This document shows positions 32,779 to 42,612 of a stretch of DNA of 64,000 nucleotides, one piece after another. The position numbers and the translations under genes are program-made. This stretch comes from Sphingomonadales bacterium (lineage in GTDB: Bacteria; Pseudomonadota; Alphaproteobacteria; Sphingomonadales; Sphingomonadaceae). The notes beneath the pieces were generated by a model. The model saw only the letters and a list, made by a program, of their open reading frames with translations, was not told the DNA's origin and ran no database searches. The first letter of the stretch is position 1, and the number at the start of each line of letters is the position of its first letter. The stretch covers positions 248,001 to 312,000 of the forward strand of contig JADJGU010000001.1 in assembly GCA_016707885.1 (NCBI GenBank), in the 5' to 3' direction.

Positions 32779-34556
32779 CCCTCATCCATTGCAAAATCGT
32801 CCGATTCCTTGCCGCCGAAGCTGTGGCGCGACCCGGCACGCATATTACCAGTCTTGAACTGCGCCTTCAGCCGGGCAAGATCACGGCGGCGAAATTCGGT
32901 GACAGCCTGTTCGGCGACCGAAGGGTCGACATTGATGGAACGCAGCGCATCTTCTGCCATTTGAACAGATGATTCAAATACTTCCCGTGTAATCTTAAGA
33001 TTCTCTGTCGGCATGAGCTCGAGCATTTGACGCCTGTCATACGCCCGTACGAACAGCTTGGCATTGGGGAAGGTTTCGCGCACAGCGACCAAACCGTCGG
33101 CGTCCAGATCACGGTCATCCATGCAGAACAGGATCGCGCAGGATTCATCTGCACCCGCGCGCCGCAACAAATCTATGCGCGTTCCATCACCATAAAATAC
33201 CTTGCGCCCGAACTCGCCGCTGACGTCGATCTGCTCGGGCTTGATATCGATCAGGGTGATAGACAGGCCAGCCGCCTGCATGATCTGCCCGACCGTCTGG
33301 CCAAAGCGGCCATGGCCGACGATGATGATATTGGCCTGCACCGCCAATTCCGGATCGTCGAGCGTGACGTCGCTCGTCCGCCGCCGCGCCGCCAGTCGGC
33401 CTGCAAGGATCATCAGGAACGGCGTCGTCGCCATTGACAGCGTGACCACGGCTCCAAACAGGCTCGCGGCTTCGGGTTCTATGAGCAACGCATTTTGCGA
33501 CGCGGTGAACAGCACAAAGCCAAATTCGCCACCCTGACTCAGCAGCAGCGCCATGATGATAGACGCCCTGTTGTTCAGCCCGAAGAGGCGACCCAGACCG
33601 AAAATCACTGCAGTTTTGACCAACACCAACCCCGCTGCCAATCCGACGATCAGCATTGGCTGTGCCGCAATGACGTCGAGGTCGAGCATCATTCCGACAG
33701 CGAGGAAGAACAACCCGAGAAGGATCGAGCGGAACGGATCGATATCCGCCTCTAGCTCGTGCCGGTAAGGCGATTCAGCGAGCATCACGCCTGCAACAAA
33801 TGCCCCGAGCGCCGCCGAAACGCCAATCGACTGCATCAGAGCAGCGCTGGCGCACACGGCAAACAGCCCGGTGACAATGAACAGTTCGCGTTCGGACACC
33901 CGCCCGACCAGCCGCAGCAAGGGCGACAGCACATAGCGCCCGGCCAGAATCAGCCCGCCGATGGCGAGTATGGCATAGATGGCGAGGACAAGCCCGCTGG
34001 GTGCGCCCTCTTGCGCCGGCGCGCGCGACAGAGCGGCGACGATCGTCAGCAAGGGAACGATCGAAATATCCTGGAACAACAGGATGGCGAAGCTTTTCTC
34101 GCCATAGTCGGTTTTCAATCGTCCGCGCGATTGCAGCAGCGGCAGGACCTGCGCGGTCGAGCTCAGGCCAAGCGGAAGCCCCAGTACTAGCGCGGCTTCC
34201 CAGCTGAAAGGCAGCACAGCGTAAATGATGGCGAACATCGCGAGGCCGCACAGCGCGACCTGCAGCGGTCCGAACAATAATATGTCCCGCCGCATAACCC
34301 ATAATCGCGAAGGCGATAGCTCTAACCCAACGAGGAACAGCAGCAGGATGATCCCGATTTCAGCGAAACTCAGGATAGTTTCGGGTTCGCCGCTCAGACC
34401 CAACACGTCGGGCCCAATGATGATACCTGCAACCAGATAGCCGAGCACTGCGCCCAGCCCCAATTTGCGGAAGACCAGCACCGCCACCAGCGCCGCACCC
34501 AGAAGCAGTGCGCCAGTGGTCAAAATGTCCGTCAGGAAATGATGGCCCTCTTCCAT
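32775..34556 (-). CDS. CPA2-family monovalent cation:proton antiporter (KefB/KefC-like)
   Basis: A 593-residue inner-membrane protein. About 12 helices fill the first 385 residues, with the conserved LGYLVAGIIIGP near residue 40 and the GLPLGLSSTAQVLPLL core. Then comes a cytoplasmic TrkA-N Rossmann domain starting IIIVGHGRFGQTVG near residue 410. This arrangement is that of glutathione-gated potassium efflux systems. Whether glutathione is the ligand here is not shown. The gene overlaps the IscU-like gene upstream (ATGA) and is last in the radA-cvpA operon. Confidence 0.9.
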   Translation of the reverse strand: MEEGHHFLTDILTTGALLLGAALVAVLVFRKLGLGAVLGYLVAGIIIGPDVLGLSGEPETILSFAEIGIILLLFLVGLELSPSRLWVMRRDILLFGPLQVALCGLAMFAIIYAVLPFSWEAALVLGLPLGLSSTAQVLPLLQSRGRLKTDYGEKSFAILLFQDISIVPLLTIVAALSRAPAQEGAPSGLVLAIYAILAIGGLILAGRYVLSPLLRLVGRVSERELFIVTGLFAVCASAALMQSIGVSAALGAFVAGVMLAESPYRHELEADIDPFRSILLGLFFLAVGMMLDLDVIAAQPMLIVGLAAGLVLVKTAVIFGLGRLFGLNNRASIIMALLLSQGGEFGFVLFTASQNALLIEPEAASLFGAVVTLSMATTPFLMILAGRLAARRRTSDVTLDDPELAVQANIIIVGHGRFGQTVGQIMQAAGLSITLIDIKPEQIDVSGEFGRKVFYGDGTRIDLLRRAGADESCAILFCMDDRDLDADGLVAVRETFPNAKLFVRAYDRRQMLELMPTENLKITREVFESSVQMAEDALRSINVDPSVAEQAVTEFRRRDLARLKAQFKTGNMRAGSRHSFGGKESDDFAMDEG

Positions 34557-35008
34557 CAGTTGCCCCCCGTCATTGCCACGAGAACGGCATCAAAAGGCAA
34601 CAAGATCGCAGCATGGCGTGCAGGATAGGCGCGCGCGCTTTCAAAAACCGTCAGTTCGGGCCAGCAGCCATCAAATGCGCTTTGGCCAATAAGTGCTTGC
34701 GCAAGCGCGGCGCGAGCATTCGAAATCTCTTCAGCCGAACGACCGATGGCAATCTTGCGCACGACCGCCGCCGATGCCTGTCCCATCGCGCACGCGCGGC
34801 CACGCAAAGCAATCGCCGTGAGATGGCCGTTTTCGACTTTCACATCGGCGCGCATTTCACTGCCGCATACTTGCGAACGGCGGGCTGCGCTTGCATCGGC
34901 GTCGGCCAACGCGTCTGCATGCGGCAGACTGGCCGCAAGCCGCAATATGTCCTTGGTGTAGAGCTCGGGCTTGGGCGATGCTGGGCGTGCGGCAATATCA
35001 GCCGGCAT
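34556..35008 (-). CDS. IscU/SufU-like iron-sulfur scaffold family protein
   Basis: A 150-residue protein with three cysteines placed as in NifU/IscU scaffolds: VCGSEM, GRACAMGQASAA and FDGCWPEL. LYTKDILRLAASLPHA fits the family N-terminus. It might assemble or deliver iron-sulfur clusters, but it lies in an operon with cvpA and an antiporter rather than isc or suf genes, so its actual role is uncertain. The open frame extends 19 codons upstream; MPADIAARP at 35008 overlaps the cvpA end by 11 bases and is preferred. Confidence 0.75.
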   Translation of the reverse strand: MPADIAARPASPKPELYTKDILRLAASLPHADALADADASAARRSQVCGSEMRADVKVENGHLTAIALRGRACAMGQASAAVVRKIAIGRSAEEISNARAALAQALIGQSAFDGCWPELTVFESARAYPARHAAILLPFDAVLVAMTGGN

Positions 35009-35522
35009 CGCTGCCCTCGCCTGCATTGTCCTGCTGGCGTTCGCGAATGAAGGACGAGAGCGCATCCCCCGACGCGTTCAACAACGGATAGGTGCGTGAC
35101 GCGGTCATCCATTCAGGGCGTTTGCTGTCGCCGCCATAAGCGACTTCGAATACCATGACGAGCAGCAGGAACAGCAGAGTCGCGCCGATCAGCCCCTTCA
35201 CCGCGCCAAAGCCGAAGCCGAGCACACGGTCGAACGGACCTAGCGCCGATTTGCGACTCTTCTCGCCAATCTTGCGCGCTATCAACCGCCCGCCGACATA
35301 AGTGACGATGGCAATGGCGAGGAATGCCAGGACCGCAGCCCCGGCGTCGGTACCAACCGGACCATAAAGCCATTCGGCGGTCGGCGCGTGCAGAAATCGT
35401 ATCGCCGCAACGACCAATACCCAGACGCCCAGCAACAGCACTTCCTGCGTAAAACCGCGCATAAAGCCAAAAATGGCACCGGTGCCGAGCAGGAAAAGGA
35501 CGATGATGTCGAATGCGGTCAT
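34998..35522 (-). CDS. cvpA: CvpA family membrane protein
   Basis: A 174-residue protein with four helices. The start, FDIIVLFLLGTGAIFGFMRGFTQE, is the recognisable CvpA signature, and the segment DRVLGFGFGAVKGLIGATLLF is equally typical. The family is linked to colicin V production in E. coli and to envelope homeostasis. It follows radA by nine bases on the same strand. Confidence 0.9.
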   Translation of the reverse strand: MTAFDIIVLFLLGTGAIFGFMRGFTQEVLLLGVWVLVVAAIRFLHAPTAEWLYGPVGTDAGAAVLAFLAIAIVTYVGGRLIARKIGEKSRKSALGPFDRVLGFGFGAVKGLIGATLLFLLLVMVFEVAYGGDSKRPEWMTASRTYPLLNASGDALSSFIRERQQDNAGEGSDAG

Positions 35523-35531
35523 CGCATCCAG

Positions 35532-36896
35532 TTAGTCCCGCCCGAGTATATGGTCAACGAGGTTGGAGAGCGTCCGAAACTGTTTCAGTTTCATAGCGCC
35601 ATCATCCTGTACCGATGGTGGCACCAAAGCGGTCTGGAAGCCCAGCTTGGCCGCTTCCTTGAGGCGGAGATTACCATGCGCGACGGGACGGATTTCGCCT
35701 GAAAGAGCGACTTCGCCGAACAAAACGCAATCTGAAGGCAGCGGCTTTTCCGCATAAGCGGACACCAGTGCTGCAGCGACAGCAAGGTCGGCCGCAGGAT
35801 CGGATATGCGATAGCCGCCCGCGATGTTGAGATAAACTTCCGCCGTTGCAAAGCTTAGCCCGCAGCGCGCCTCAAGCACCGCCAATATCATCGCCAGCCT
35901 ACCGCTATCCCAGCCAACCACGGCGCGACGCGGCGTTGCTCCACTCGACAGGCGCACGGTGAGAGCCTGAATTTCGACCAGCACCGGTCTTGTGCCTTCC
36001 AACGCCGGGAAGACCGTCGCCCCTGTCACCTGCTCGGCCCGGTCAGTCAGAAACAGCGCGCTGGGATTACCGACCTCGGCCAAGCCGCTGTCAGCCATCG
36101 CAAAGACGCCAATCTCGTCGGTGCCGCCAAAGCGGTTCTTGTTCGCGCGCAGGATACGATATTGATGGCTGCGTTCGCCTTCAAATGCCAACACGGTGTC
36201 GACCATATGCTCGAGCACACGGGGCCCTGCGATGCTGCCATCCTTGGTGACATGGCCGACCAGCATCAACGCGGTGCCGCGCTCCTTGGCAAAGCGGATC
36301 AGCTCTTGTGCCGAGGCGCGCACCTGGCTGACCGTGCCCGGCGCGCCTTCGATGAGGTCGCTGTGCATAGTCTGGATCGAATCGATGATGAGCAAGGCAG
36401 GCGGCTTTGTGCTGCCCATCGTCGTCAATATGTCGCGAACCGAAGTCGCCGCTGCCAATTGCACCGGCGCATCGCCAAGCCCCAGCCGCCGCGCACGCAG
36501 CCGCACCTGATCGACCGCTTCCTCACCCGAAATATAGGCGACGTCTAGCCCGCGCCGCGCAAGATTGGCCGCTGTTTGCAGCAGCAGGGTTGACTTTCCG
36601 ATCCCCGGATCACCGCCCAGCAAGGTCGCCGATCCCGCAACCAGCCCGCCGCCCAAAGCGCGGTCAAATTCTGATATTCCCGTCGAAGCGCGATCGGGCA
36701 GTTTGATATCACTATCGAGCCCGACAAGCCCGACATCGCGCCCGCCATTTTGCAGATGATGCTTCAGCTCGAATACGGTCGCGCCCGCCTCTTCGACGAG
36801 ACTGTTCCACGCACCGCAATCCTCACACTGCCCCTGCCAACGCGGCGCAACCGTGCCGCATTCCTGACAGACATAGCGTTTCTTGGGCTTGGCCAT
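35532..36896 (-). CDS. radA: DNA repair protein RadA
   Basis: A 454-residue RecA-like helicase acting on recombination intermediates. A zinc finger with C10, C13, C24 and C27 opens the protein. Walker A is GGDPGIGKST near residue 95, the RadA-specific KNRFG motif lies in RANKNRFGGTDEIG, and the C-terminal third is the Lon-like domain. Length is normal. It is the first gene of a minus-strand operon with cvpA, the IscU-like gene and the antiporter. Confidence 0.96.
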   Translation of the reverse strand: MAKPKKRYVCQECGTVAPRWQGQCEDCGAWNSLVEEAGATVFELKHHLQNGGRDVGLVGLDSDIKLPDRASTGISEFDRALGGGLVAGSATLLGGDPGIGKSTLLLQTAANLARRGLDVAYISGEEAVDQVRLRARRLGLGDAPVQLAAATSVRDILTTMGSTKPPALLIIDSIQTMHSDLIEGAPGTVSQVRASAQELIRFAKERGTALMLVGHVTKDGSIAGPRVLEHMVDTVLAFEGERSHQYRILRANKNRFGGTDEIGVFAMADSGLAEVGNPSALFLTDRAEQVTGATVFPALEGTRPVLVEIQALTVRLSSGATPRRAVVGWDSGRLAMILAVLEARCGLSFATAEVYLNIAGGYRISDPAADLAVAAALVSAYAEKPLPSDCVLFGEVALSGEIRPVAHGNLRLKEAAKLGFQTALVPPSVQDDGAMKLKQFRTLSNLVDHILGRD

Positions 36897-37190
36897 CGCG
36901 CAACAGTATCAGAACATATAAGGAACGCAACCGTGTAATTGACGGCAATTTATACGAAAACGACACCAACGCAGCAGTGTTGTGAAGGCTAAAGGTGACA
37001 CAAGTTACCGGAAGCATACCCCCCGATTGTTACCAGTGTCACTTTAAAGATGTAATGAGGGTGGCGGATTCGCTGGAGCGAAATGAACGGGTTCAAAGAG
37101 CTGGATACCGGCTCGCAAAACATATCCTACATTGCAAGAGGATACCGCACGTTAATTTCGTAACTTGGTGCCGCAACTCCAGCAGCTGAT
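36897..37190. other. intergenic region between radA and the DUF4189 gene
   Basis: About 294 bases, moderately AT-rich. It should contain the radA promoter on the minus strand. A 64-codon open frame on the plus strand has no ribosome site or recognisable product. I see no RNA gene, repeat or terminator hairpin. Confidence 0.4.
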
Positions 37191-38129
37191 TCAATATGGC
37201 CCAAGCTTGTTCAATCCGCTTTGGCTTGCGGGAACCACAGCTTTCACGGTGCAGGTCAATCCTGCACCGCAAGACTCCTTTACTATGGTGTCGACCATAT
37301 CTTCAGCGGGGCTTGATGTTACAAACATTCGGCCGTCGCTTTGGCGTGCCACTACCATAAAGGTATCCGCGATTGAACGGGCGACGGAGCATGTATTTTT
37401 ACTCTGTTGTTGGCATGTTTCTAGCGCGCTACGCTCGGCTTCGGCTTTCGAGGCGTAACCGCCCGTCACATAAACCATGCTCTTCGCCGAATTAGTCGGT
37501 CCAGCTTCGCCCTGCCAGGCTGCCGCAGCATGGACTTTCCGGAAATTGCCTTCCGGTTGGTGCGATTCCTGTGTGGGTGCGTAAGAAATAGTAGGATGGG
37601 CCACCCAATGCCGAAAAACGGCGCAATAATCATTCTGGTTCCGGCAAGCGATCAGAACCGCAGCATCGCTCACCGAAGTATCAACACCCATTGCGTAATA
37701 TATGTCTCCGTTCATTCCGCGCGCAAACGACGCGACGTTATTTGAACCACTAAACGTTACCGCGCATTGCCCGACCGACGCTTCGTCTGCTCCTGCCTTA
37801 AGGAGCATGTTGATACCACAGAGCATTCGCGCATCATTTTCTGCAGATTTGCGTTTCGTTGCACCGCCCATGATAAACACATCTGAAGAATCAGGATGAA
37901 AGGCCACGGCATAATAGTTGTCGAAACGCTTTTTGACCTTCTTCTTTCGTAGCTCGTCAACCAGATCCTGATTGTTTGTGGCTGGCCCGTCAGGCACCAT
38001 AGCGCAGCCTTCATAACCCGAATTTCCGCCGCCAATAGGAACCGAGCCCGGCGGGCAATTGCCTTCCGCCCGAGCACCACCGGAAAATGTGAACGCGATG
38101 AAGAAAAACAGCGCGAAAAATCTGATCAT
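37191..38129 (-). CDS. secreted DUF4189 repeat protein
   Basis: A 312-residue protein with a signal peptide (residues 1-22, ending GGARAE). Two or more units resemble DUF4189: an A-x-W or Y-A-V strand, a GGxxSKxxAExxAL-type helix ending in C, and a following CxV strand (for example GGYASKAEAERSALETC...CSVARSI). Cysteines are evenly spaced and probably form disulfides. The function of the family is unknown. ATG 38129 has GGAAGAAGG upstream; the longer open frame is not needed. The gene is visibly AT-richer than its neighbours, hinting at transfer. Confidence 0.75.
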   Translation of the reverse strand: MIRFFALFFFIAFTFSGGARAEGNCPPGSVPIGGGNSGYEGCAMVPDGPATNNQDLVDELRKKKVKKRFDNYYAVAFHPDSSDVFIMGGATKRKSAENDARMLCGINMLLKAGADEASVGQCAVTFSGSNNVASFARGMNGDIYYAMGVDTSVSDAAVLIACRNQNDYCAVFRHWVAHPTISYAPTQESHQPEGNFRKVHAAAAWQGEAGPTNSAKSMVYVTGGYASKAEAERSALETCQQQSKNTCSVARSIADTFMVVARQSDGRMFVTSSPAEDMVDTIVKESCGAGLTCTVKAVVPASQSGLNKLGPY

Positions 38130-38514
38130 CCTTCTTCCTTCATCGAGAATTCTACTGCGCTCCCAAAACCGGCATCGCCCGCAAAACCAGTCGACACAAT
38201 AGCGGCGGCCTACAATGACAATGACTACAATTTGCTGCGAGCCATTTTTGGCTGCAATAGGCACATCATCTCGGCTCCAAGTCTTTGGCCGCATCGATCC
38301 AGTCTTACTTGCCAACTGAAACAACGCTTACCCGATAAAATTAGAACCAATCGTCAGTACCGCAATGTTCATGGTGCACTAGTACGCCAGACCAAAACAC
38401 GCCGCAGCACGGCGACACACAATCGCATGTCGTTCAAATTCCGCTCGGCTTTCCTGAACGCCGGAGACATGGGTTAGGATGCCTCCGGTTTTGCGGTCAT
38501 TCCACCGCTTTCAC
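38130..38514. other. intergenic region, no feature recognised
   Basis: About 385 bases between the DUF4189 gene and the nitroreductase gene, both on the minus strand. An 81-codon plus-strand frame lacks a ribosome site and looks accidental. I see no RNA gene, repeat or strong promoter. The part near 38130-38200 is presumably the promoter region of the DUF4189 gene. Confidence 0.4.
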
Positions 38515-39174
38515 TCAGAACCCCAGAAAGGTCACCTGCTCACCCAAAGGCACGCGCTCGCGCACGAAACCGTTCACGGAATCGCTCTCATCACGATAGC
38601 CGATGGCAAGGCCGCAGAACAGCAGCACATCTTCGCCCAGACCCAGTTGGTCTTTGATCGTCCGGCCATACATCCCCATATATTCCTGCGGGCAGGTATC
38701 GAGGCCTTCTTCGCGACAAAGCAGCATGATCGTCTGCAACCACATGCCGGTGTCGGACCATTGGGCTTCCCTCATCCATTTCGGGAAATGGCAGAGCAAC
38801 AGCACCGGTGCCCCGAAGGAAACGAGGTTCGACTGGACGAAATCGGCGCGCTGCTTGCCATCGTCGCGGGCAATCGCCATTGCACCATACATCGCGGCAC
38901 CCACAGCCTGCAGGCGGGCCTTGTACTTTTCATGCTTGCCGGGTTCCGAGAAATCATAGTCCATCGGATCGTCGGGCTGGCTGGCAGTCAATCGATCCTG
39001 CAATGCCTTGAGCGGAGCACCTGTGAGGACAGTGGCTTCCCATGGTTGGAAATTGCAGCCCGAAGGCGCCATGCGCGCGCGCTCCAATATGCGCTCGATC
39101 GTTTCGAACGGAACCGTCTTGTCCAGAAACGAACGGATGGAACGGCGGGTGGCGACGGCTTCGGATACCAGCAT
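38515..39174 (-). CDS. nitroreductase family protein
   Basis: A 219-residue flavoprotein. RRSIRSFLD near residue 10 and ARMAPSGCNFQPWE near residue 34 are the FMN-binding N-terminal motifs, and GLAIGYRDESDSVN near the end is the usual C-terminal loop. These FMN enzymes reduce nitro groups, quinones or flavins with NAD(P)H. The start at 39174 is set by AGGAGAG at the right distance; the frame is open 84 codons further upstream without support. It is divergent from the patatin gene. Confidence 0.9.
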   Translation of the reverse strand: MLVSEAVATRRSIRSFLDKTVPFETIERILERARMAPSGCNFQPWEATVLTGAPLKALQDRLTASQPDDPMDYDFSEPGKHEKYKARLQAVGAAMYGAMAIARDDGKQRADFVQSNLVSFGAPVLLLCHFPKWMREAQWSDTGMWLQTIMLLCREEGLDTCPQEYMGMYGRTIKDQLGLGEDVLLFCGLAIGYRDESDSVNGFVRERVPLGEQVTFLGF

Positions 39175-39333
39175 AAAATCTCTCCTGTTTGCTTTGCGCC
39201 CACATTTAATCGAACGATTAAATCCCGCAACTGCAAAAACACCTATATCTGCAATCACCCATTTCGCGGCCTGTTTGCAAAGGCGCATCGACAAAGCCTT
39301 GCACCCCATGCCCTGCCCTGCCACATCTTGGCG

Positions 39334-41676
39334 ATGCGTGAGAAGGAACTGCGGCTGGCCCTTATCTGCTATGGCGGAGTGAGCCTTGCAGTGTACATGC
39401 ACGGTATTACGCGCGAGATCTGGCATCTGGTGCGCGCGAGCCGCGCATTCCTGGAAAACCAGCCGCCCAGCAGTGGCAGTGAAGCTGTCTACCGCGAACT
39501 GCTCGAACTTATCGAAGCCAAATCGGGCACCAAGCTGCGTGTCCTGACCGACATTATTTCAGGCGCGAGTGCCGGGGGCATTAATGGCGTCTTTCTGGCA
39601 CAAGCCATCACCACCGGGCAATCGCTTGAGCCGTTGACCGACCTTTGGCTGCAGAATGCCGATGTCGAGGTGCTGCTTGATCCCGATGCGCGGCCGCTGT
39701 CGCGTTTCTCCAAATTCTGGGCGGCACCGATTGCCTGGGCGATATTGCGGCGGCGCGGCGGTGCGGTTGAACGCACTGTTGCGGCCGAGGCGCAGGATGA
39801 GGTTGCGACCAAGCTATCCGGTTTTGTTCGCGCCCGATGGTTCCAGCCGCCTTTTGGCGGGCGCGTATTCTCGACCCTGCTGCTTGATGCGCTGCAGGCT
39901 ATGGAGGCGCAGAGCGTCACCCGTCCCCTGCTCCCGGCAGGCCAGCCGCTCGACCTGTTCGTAACCGTCACCGATTTTCACGGCCACCGCGAACAGTTGC
40001 AGTTGAACAGCCCGACCAATGTCACTGAGAATGAGCACCGCCTGACCATCGGCTTTTCAACGCGTGGGCAGGATGCGGGGATGCTCGCCCATCAGGCAGA
40101 GCTGGTTTTCGCCGCGCGTTCGACCGCCAGCTTCCCCGGTGCTTTCCCGCCCTTCACCGTGCGCGAGCTTGACGGACTGCTGCAAAGCCGGGCAGTGATA
40201 TGGGACGGGCGCGAAGCATTTCTGAAACGCATTTTGCCGCAACAGTTTGAGGCTGGAAGTGCTGAGGACGCCTTTCTGATCGATGGTTCGGTTCTTGCCA
40301 ACGCGCCGTTCGCGCAAGCCATCGATGCGCTGCGCAACCGCCCAGCGCGGCGCGAGGTCGACCGGCGGTTCGTCTATATCGATCCCAAGCCCGGAATGCC
40401 CAGCTTCCGCGTGCGCGGGCGCGGCAAGGCGGCTGACGGCCATCTGAAACCCCCCGGATTCTTCTCGACTATCTTTGGCGCGACATCAGACATCCCGCGC
40501 GAACAGCCGATCCGCGACAGCCTGAACGCGATCGAAGGCCGTTCGCAACGCATCGCCCGCATGCGCGAAATCACCGACCATCTGGAGGTTGAGGTTGAGC
40601 ATATGATCGAGGTGATGCTCGGCAAGACCTGGTTCCTGACCAAGCCGACACCCGAACGCCTGCGCAAATGGCGGCTGACGATGCTGCAGAAATCGGCAGT
40701 GGCCACCGGCTATAGCTATCCGGCCTATGCGCATTTGCGGATGATGGGTGTGCTCGATGACCTTGCCGCTACCGCGCGACGATTGTGCCCCGACGCGCGG
40801 CAGGAGCATTGCCGCCTGCTGCGAGATGCGCTGTGGGGCGAAGTCCGCCGCCGCGGTCTCGACAAGCTTACCGGCCCCAAAGGTCGCGTAATGGCCGAGG
40901 AATCGATGCTGTTCTTCCGCGCGCAGGACGTGCGGTTCCGCATTCGCCGCCTGCGTTTCCTTGCGCGAAAGCTGGCCGAAGATGTCGAGATCATGGCCGA
41001 TGTTCCACCTGCGGCGGCGGACCGGCTGCGGCAGGCAATCTATGCCTCGCTCGCCCATTTCCTCGAGGTAGAGACGTCTGAATATCTGGGAGCGGATGTG
41101 GCCGAGGCGGTCCGCAATGGCGTCGAAAATCCTGCAGCTTTGCTCGACCGTCTCGCCGAACGGCGCAATCTGGAGGCGGGCGATGCCGCGACCGACGCCG
41201 CGCTTATCGCCGCGCTCACTGATGTGCCCGATGCCGCTACGCGCACTATTTTGCTCGGCTATCTCGGCTATATCCTCTACGACATCGCCACCCTGCCCTT
41301 ACTGCAAGGCGAAGGGCAGGACGAGTTCGACCCGATCAAGGTCGACCGCATTTCCCCGGACGACGCAACGACCATCCGCAAAGGCGGGGCCGCCGCCACG
41401 TTGAAGGGCATAGAATTTAACAATTTCGGCGCCTTTTTCAGCCGAGCCTATCGCGAGAATGATTATCTCTGGGGCCGCCTGCACGGCATCGACCGGCTGG
41501 TGGACATCGTGCTGTCGTCCATGCCTGGCACGGTATCCGCCGAGCAAGCCGAAGTGCTGGCACTCAAGAAGAAGGCATTTGCGGCGGTGCTGGAGGCGGA
41601 AGCGCCCCGGCTGAAACGGATTCAGCCGTTGATCGAGGAATTACGCGGGGAGATAGAAGCGATTCCAGTTAGTTAG
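39334..41676 (+). CDS. patatin-like phospholipase (DUF3376-type, long)
   Basis: A 780-residue protein with the patatin catalytic dyad: the Ser in GASAGGING (GXSXG, near residue 77) and the Asp in IDGSVLANAPF (DGS). LICYGGVSLAVYMHG supplies the oxyanion-type glycine loop. The long helical C-terminal half resembles the DUF3376 region of patatin-related proteins found in alphaproteobacteria and actinobacteria. It is probably a lipid acyl hydrolase. ATG 39334 begins the conserved domain; the 285 codons open upstream are antisense to the nitroreductase gene and are rejected. Confidence 0.85.
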   Translation: MREKELRLALICYGGVSLAVYMHGITREIWHLVRASRAFLENQPPSSGSEAVYRELLELIEAKSGTKLRVLTDIISGASAGGINGVFLAQAITTGQSLEPLTDLWLQNADVEVLLDPDARPLSRFSKFWAAPIAWAILRRRGGAVERTVAAEAQDEVATKLSGFVRARWFQPPFGGRVFSTLLLDALQAMEAQSVTRPLLPAGQPLDLFVTVTDFHGHREQLQLNSPTNVTENEHRLTIGFSTRGQDAGMLAHQAELVFAARSTASFPGAFPPFTVRELDGLLQSRAVIWDGREAFLKRILPQQFEAGSAEDAFLIDGSVLANAPFAQAIDALRNRPARREVDRRFVYIDPKPGMPSFRVRGRGKAADGHLKPPGFFSTIFGATSDIPREQPIRDSLNAIEGRSQRIARMREITDHLEVEVEHMIEVMLGKTWFLTKPTPERLRKWRLTMLQKSAVATGYSYPAYAHLRMMGVLDDLAATARRLCPDARQEHCRLLRDALWGEVRRRGLDKLTGPKGRVMAEESMLFFRAQDVRFRIRRLRFLARKLAEDVEIMADVPPAAADRLRQAIYASLAHFLEVETSEYLGADVAEAVRNGVENPAALLDRLAERRNLEAGDAATDAALIAALTDVPDAATRTILLGYLGYILYDIATLPLLQGEGQDEFDPIKVDRISPDDATTIRKGGAAATLKGIEFNNFGAFFSRAYRENDYLWGRLHGIDRLVDIVLSSMPGTVSAEQAEVLALKKKAFAAVLEAEAPRLKRIQPLIEELRGEIEAIPVS

Positions 41677-41677
41677 A

Positions 41678-42604
41678 TCATTTCGGAAGGGAAAATCTCA
41701 CTGTACTTTTCCAGTAAGATCGAATCGGGTTGTTGTCAGCATCAATTGCAGGCTCAAACTTTGATCTACGCATTAGTGACACGCAAACTGCGTTGTCGAA
41801 TTCGAGTGGACGGGTTGTCTGCTGTATGTGACAACCAATCGGCTTCCCCTTTTCATCAATATCTAAACGAAACTCGACCAAAGCAGGCTGTCCTTGGCGA
41901 AGCATTTTTATGGGATAATCGGCCGTATTCACCCAATTACCCGGATTCCCTTTTGGATTGACTTCTCGTTTCAAACTTCTGTGCTTTGCTACATCAATGC
42001 CCCAGGTGGACATTAGGTCGTCAACGCATTTTTCCAGCGCACCGAAGGCCTTGTCCATCGGTCCAAGTTGCAGTTGAATCGGGTGAGTTAGCGGTGACCC
42101 CAGTCGCAAATAAGTAATGGCCTTTTCACGCGCTTCATCTCGCTTCGGATAGACATCTTCGATCGGTATCGCGCGCTTTGAGGCATCGAATTTGACGGGC
42201 GAAGCCGGAGTAATCCACACTGCGCGAGTAAAGATCAATGAGGGTATTTCTTCTGAGAGCGTTCCCGGCCAGAATTCTAGCTTCTGTTCGCTTTCGTTGG
42301 GCCCAAACCGAACTTCAATTTCTCCGGATTTCCCAAGCTTCAAGGGTTGTCCACTCAGAACCAGTTTAAAACTCGTCCCAGGACCATATCGGCTGAAGCT
42401 CGCAATCACGCGATCCTTACCTTCGCCAAATTGCCGCGCTAACTGGCAGCCTTCATTCTCATAGTCGACAATCCATTTTGAAGTAGGTGCTAAGGCCTGA
42501 GTATTATCATCCAACTGGGCAATTGCTTGCCCACTTAAAATAGCGGAACAGCATAGCAGTCCGATTATTCTTGTCGGTCTATTGAGCGGTATTACTCGCA
42601 CCAT
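41678..42604 (-). CDS. secreted protein with TonB C-terminal-like domain
   Basis: A 308-residue protein with a signal peptide (residues about 1-30, ending GQAIAQ). The first 200 residues are unfamiliar. The last 90 have the TonB C-terminal pattern: DYP...GQPALVEFRLDIDEKGKPIGCHIQ, then FDNAVCVSLMRRSKFEPA. There is no proline-rich spacer or N-terminal anchor as in a true TonB, so it is probably a stand-alone domain protein. The sequence is AT-richer than its surroundings. ATG 42604 is eight bases after the MBL gene stop, indicating an operon. Confidence 0.7.
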   Translation of the reverse strand: MVRVIPLNRPTRIIGLLCCSAILSGQAIAQLDDNTQALAPTSKWIVDYENEGCQLARQFGEGKDRVIASFSRYGPGTSFKLVLSGQPLKLGKSGEIEVRFGPNESEQKLEFWPGTLSEEIPSLIFTRAVWITPASPVKFDASKRAIPIEDVYPKRDEAREKAITYLRLGSPLTHPIQLQLGPMDKAFGALEKCVDDLMSTWGIDVAKHRSLKREVNPKGNPGNWVNTADYPIKMLRQGQPALVEFRLDIDEKGKPIGCHIQQTTRPLEFDNAVCVSLMRRSKFEPAIDADNNPIRSYWKSTVRFSLPK

Positions 42605-42612
42605 ACAATATC

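Noticed and set aside
36995..37189. 64-codon plus-strand frame between radA and the DUF4189 gene
   Set aside because: No ribosome site, no signal or motif, composition like non-coding sequence.
38479..39333. 285-codon N-terminal extension of the patatin protein
   Set aside because: This part is antisense to the well-supported nitroreductase gene; the patatin domain begins at ATG 39334.
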